A stretch of 7,130 nucleotides of DNA from assembly GCA_031290725.1 (NCBI GenBank), contig JAITMZ010000104.1, forward strand, positions 1 through 7,130, read 5' to 3'. Made by a program: the position numbers and the translations under genes. Shown piece by piece: positions 5,565 through 7,130 of this stretch; the stretch's first letter is position 1, and every line of letters begins with the position of its first letter. Origin of the DNA: Spirochaetaceae bacterium (lineage in GTDB: Bacteria; Spirochaetota; Spirochaetia; Treponematales; Treponemataceae). Under the pieces are notes generated by a model, which was not told the DNA's origin, ran no database searches, and saw only the letters and a program-made list of their open reading frames with translations.

Positions 5565-6809
5565 ATGACCACAACTTGGAAAAATATTGAAACCTGGATC
5601 GATGCTCACGTCGAACAGATGGTTGAACTTCAGAGGCTTCTTACGGCGATACCGGCGATTGCTCCGGAATCGGGAGGCGATGGGGAGGCTAAGAAATGCC
5701 GGGCGCTAAAAAAATGGCTCGCCAAAGCGGGCATTAAAGACATCGTCCACTACGACGCTCCGGACAGCCGGGTGCGCGGTGGGGTGCGTCCCAACCTGGT
5801 GGCTACCATCCCCGGTCGCAAAAAGGACGCGGTGTGGATTATTGCCCACACCGATGTGGTGCCCGAGGGCGAACGGAAATTGTGGACCGGCGACCCCTGG
5901 AAACTGCGCCGGGATGGGAGCAAACTCATCGGCAGGGGTGTGGAGGACAACCAACAGGCGATTGTATCCGGTGCCTTTGCGGCGCTTTCCTTCCTGAAGA
6001 CCCACACCGTGCCGGAACGCACCATCAAACTGCTTTTTGCCGCCGATGAAGAGGTGGGTTCGGCCATGGGGATGCACTATCTCCTGGAGCACCACAATCT
6101 CTTTTCCCGGGACGACCTGATCGTGGTGCCCGACTCGGGGGTGGAGGACGGGCGCGCCATCGAGGTGGCGGAAAAAAATATGTTCTGGTTCAAGTTTACC
6201 GTGAAGGGCAAACAAACCCACGCTTCCCATCCCGACCAAGGGGTCAATGCGTTTTTGGCGGGGTCGGCCCTGGCCCTGGTGCTCCACGGCATGAGGAATG
6301 TTTTTCACCAGCGGGACAAACTTTTTTCGCCCCCCTGGTCAACTTTCGAGCCCACCAAAAAAGAAGCCAACGTGCCCAACGTTAACACCATCCCCGGAGA
6401 GGACGTGTTTTACCTGGACTGCCGCATTCTCCCGCGCTACAGCCTGGATCAGGTGCGCGACCAGGTAGCCAGGCGGGCGGCCCAGATAGAAGCGCAATAC
6501 GGGGTACGGATCACCGCGGAGGAGTTACAGGCCAACGAATCCCCGCCCACAAAAGCAGAGGCGCCGGTGGTACGGGCCCTCGCGGATGCGGTTAAGCGGG
6601 TCTACGGGGTGAATACCAAACCGGTGGGCATTGGCGGGGGCACGGTGGCGGCACCCCTGAGGGCCAAGGGCTACGACGCAGCGGTGTGGTGCCGCATCAA
6701 ACACTGCGCCCATCAGCCGGATGAATACTGCCTGGTGGAAAATCTGGTGGGTGACACCAAGGTCTTCGCACGGATAATGCTGGGGCAGGAAAACGCGAAA
6801 ATGGATTAA
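5565..6809 (+). CDS. M20-family metallohydrolase (ArgE/DapE/dipeptidase superfamily)
   Basis: A 414-residue cytoplasmic zinc hydrolase of the M20 fold, acting on amide bonds of peptides or N-acylated amino acids. Numbered from the ATG at 5565, the di-metal site is complete: H95-T-D97 (AHTDVVPEG), D128 in GRGVEDN, the catalytic base E162 and ligand E163 in AADEEVG, D190 in PDSG, and H383 in CAHQPDE. The dimerisation or lid domain inserted at about 200-325 contains THASHPDQGVNAF, with H219 as the usual substrate-binding histidine. Length is normal for the family. Substrate cannot be told from motifs. Its divergence from carA makes an arginine-pathway role (acetylornithine deacetylase) conceivable but unproven; dipeptidase or DapE-like activity is equally possible. 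The in-frame ATG at 5559 overlaps the end of the promoter spacing and would add only two residues; 5565 coincides with the predicted mRNA start. The gene overlaps the convergent tctA-like gene by 4 bp at its stop. Confidence 0.92.
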   Translation: MTTTWKNIETWIDAHVEQMVELQRLLTAIPAIAPESGGDGEAKKCRALKKWLAKAGIKDIVHYDAPDSRVRGGVRPNLVATIPGRKKDAVWIIAHTDVVPEGERKLWTGDPWKLRRDGSKLIGRGVEDNQQAIVSGAFAALSFLKTHTVPERTIKLLFAADEEVGSAMGMHYLLEHHNLFSRDDLIVVPDSGVEDGRAIEVAEKNMFWFKFTVKGKQTHASHPDQGVNAFLAGSALALVLHGMRNVFHQRDKLFSPPWSTFEPTKKEANVPNVNTIPGEDVFYLDCRILPRYSLDQVRDQVARRAAQIEAQYGVRITAEELQANESPPTKAEAPVVRALADAVKRVYGVNTKPVGIGGGTVAAPLRAKGYDAAVWCRIKHCAHQPDEYCLVENLVGDTKVFARIMLGQENAKMD

Positions 6810-7130
6810 ACCTGCAACGCCCCCTCCTGCCGGGCGATTTTCCGCTGGTTGATCACCGAAGTCACCAGCGACCCCACGGCCAGCGCGATGAAGATCACGC
6901 AGATGGGCTTGGTGAAGACCCGCCAGAACTGGCCGTCGTCGATCTGCATGAATCGGCGGAGGTTGCTCTCGCTCATGGGGCCGAGGATCAGCGCCAGCAA
7001 AATGGGGCTGAGGGGGAACTCGTATTTTTGCATCAGGTAGCCCACGAGCCCCATGGCGATGGCGAAGTACACGTCGAACATGTTGCGGTTAATCGCGTAG
7101 GAACCCACGAGGGACAGCACCAAAATCGCC
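6806..7130 (-). CDS. TctA-type tripartite tricarboxylate transporter large membrane subunit (C-terminal part; gene begins past the right edge)
   Basis: The last 107 residues of a membrane protein that has no plausible start in the window; the frame is open through 7130. LVLSLVGSYAINRNMFDVYF followed by GLVGYLMQKYEFPLSPILLA and LGPMSESNLRRFMQ is the conserved C-terminal signature of TctA proteins, usually about 500 residues long. Hydrophobic segments are visible around VYFAIAMGLVGYLM, SPILLALILGPM and ICVIFIALAVGSLV. TctA works in the cytoplasmic membrane with a small TctB subunit and a periplasmic TctC binding protein to import citrate-like or other organic acids; those genes would lie to the right. 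A TTG at 7123 is in frame but is not a credible start because it falls within a conserved segment. The substrate is unknown. The TAA stop overlaps the stop of the convergent M20 gene. Confidence 0.88.
   Translation of the reverse strand, partial: AILVLSLVGSYAINRNMFDVYFAIAMGLVGYLMQKYEFPLSPILLALILGPMSESNLRRFMQIDDGQFWRVFTKPICVIFIALAVGSLVTSVINQRKIARQEGALQV

Noticed and set aside
5706..6308. A 200-codon minus-strand frame inside the M20 gene
   Set aside because: It is antisense to the metal-binding core of the hydrolase, with no promoter or ribosome site and no domain pattern.
1..7130. CRISPR arrays, insertion sequences, tRNA or rRNA genes, phage genes
   Set aside because: No repeated spaced units, transposase motifs, cloverleaf folds or phage-type proteins were seen on either strand.

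Overview
The window reads as chromosomal DNA from an anaerobic bacterium, most likely a spirochaete (Treponema/Spirochaeta relatives). The strongest taxonomic clue is a short PUR-domain protein (minus strand, 3870 to 3484) whose N-terminal half resembles the spirochaetal PUR nucleic-acid-binding family (BpuR in Borrelia). The ferredoxin/NAD(P) redox operon fits a fermentative or acetogenic lifestyle. I see no mobile elements, CRISPR array, tRNA or rRNA. The window is densely packed, and most genes lie on the minus strand.

Positions 1-3407, read right to left, hold a redox operon. A promoter at about 3402-3430 is followed by a NuoE/HydC-type [2Fe-2S] subunit, then NfnA (FAD, [2Fe-2S]), NfnB (FAD, two [4Fe-4S], NADPH), and the N-terminal 189 residues of a NuoF/HydB-type subunit that runs off the left edge. 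NfnAB is the electron-bifurcating NADH-dependent ferredoxin:NADP+ oxidoreductase. NuoE plus NuoF form the NADH/FMN bifurcating core of HydABC hydrogenases and of the Stn transhydrogenase. Here the Nfn pair is inserted between the two Hyd core genes, so the ferredoxin, NADH and NADPH pools appear to be wired through one transcript. The final partner (hydrogenase, formate dehydrogenase or none) would lie left of position 1.

Positions 3421-4102 hold the PUR gene as its own unit: a near-consensus sigma-70 promoter, an unusually long leader of about 195 nt with several inverted repeats, the 128-codon gene, and a strong rho-independent terminator whose T-tract overlaps the promoter of the redox operon. 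Positions 4187-5436 hold carA (glutaminase subunit of carbamoyl-phosphate synthetase) with its own promoter and no carB next to it.

A divergent intergenic region (5384-5564) carries the carA promoter on the minus strand and a promoter for an M20-family metallohydrolase on the plus strand. Both use a TTGCAA -35 box. The M20 promoter is placed so that transcription should begin on, or within a base or two of, the ATG at 5565, predicting a leaderless mRNA. The M20 gene ends tail-to-tail with the C-terminal end of a TctA-type transporter gene, which enters from the right edge; the two stop codons overlap in the palindrome TTAA.

Functional calls rest on protein motifs visible in the translations and on remembered family features. 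No database search was run.
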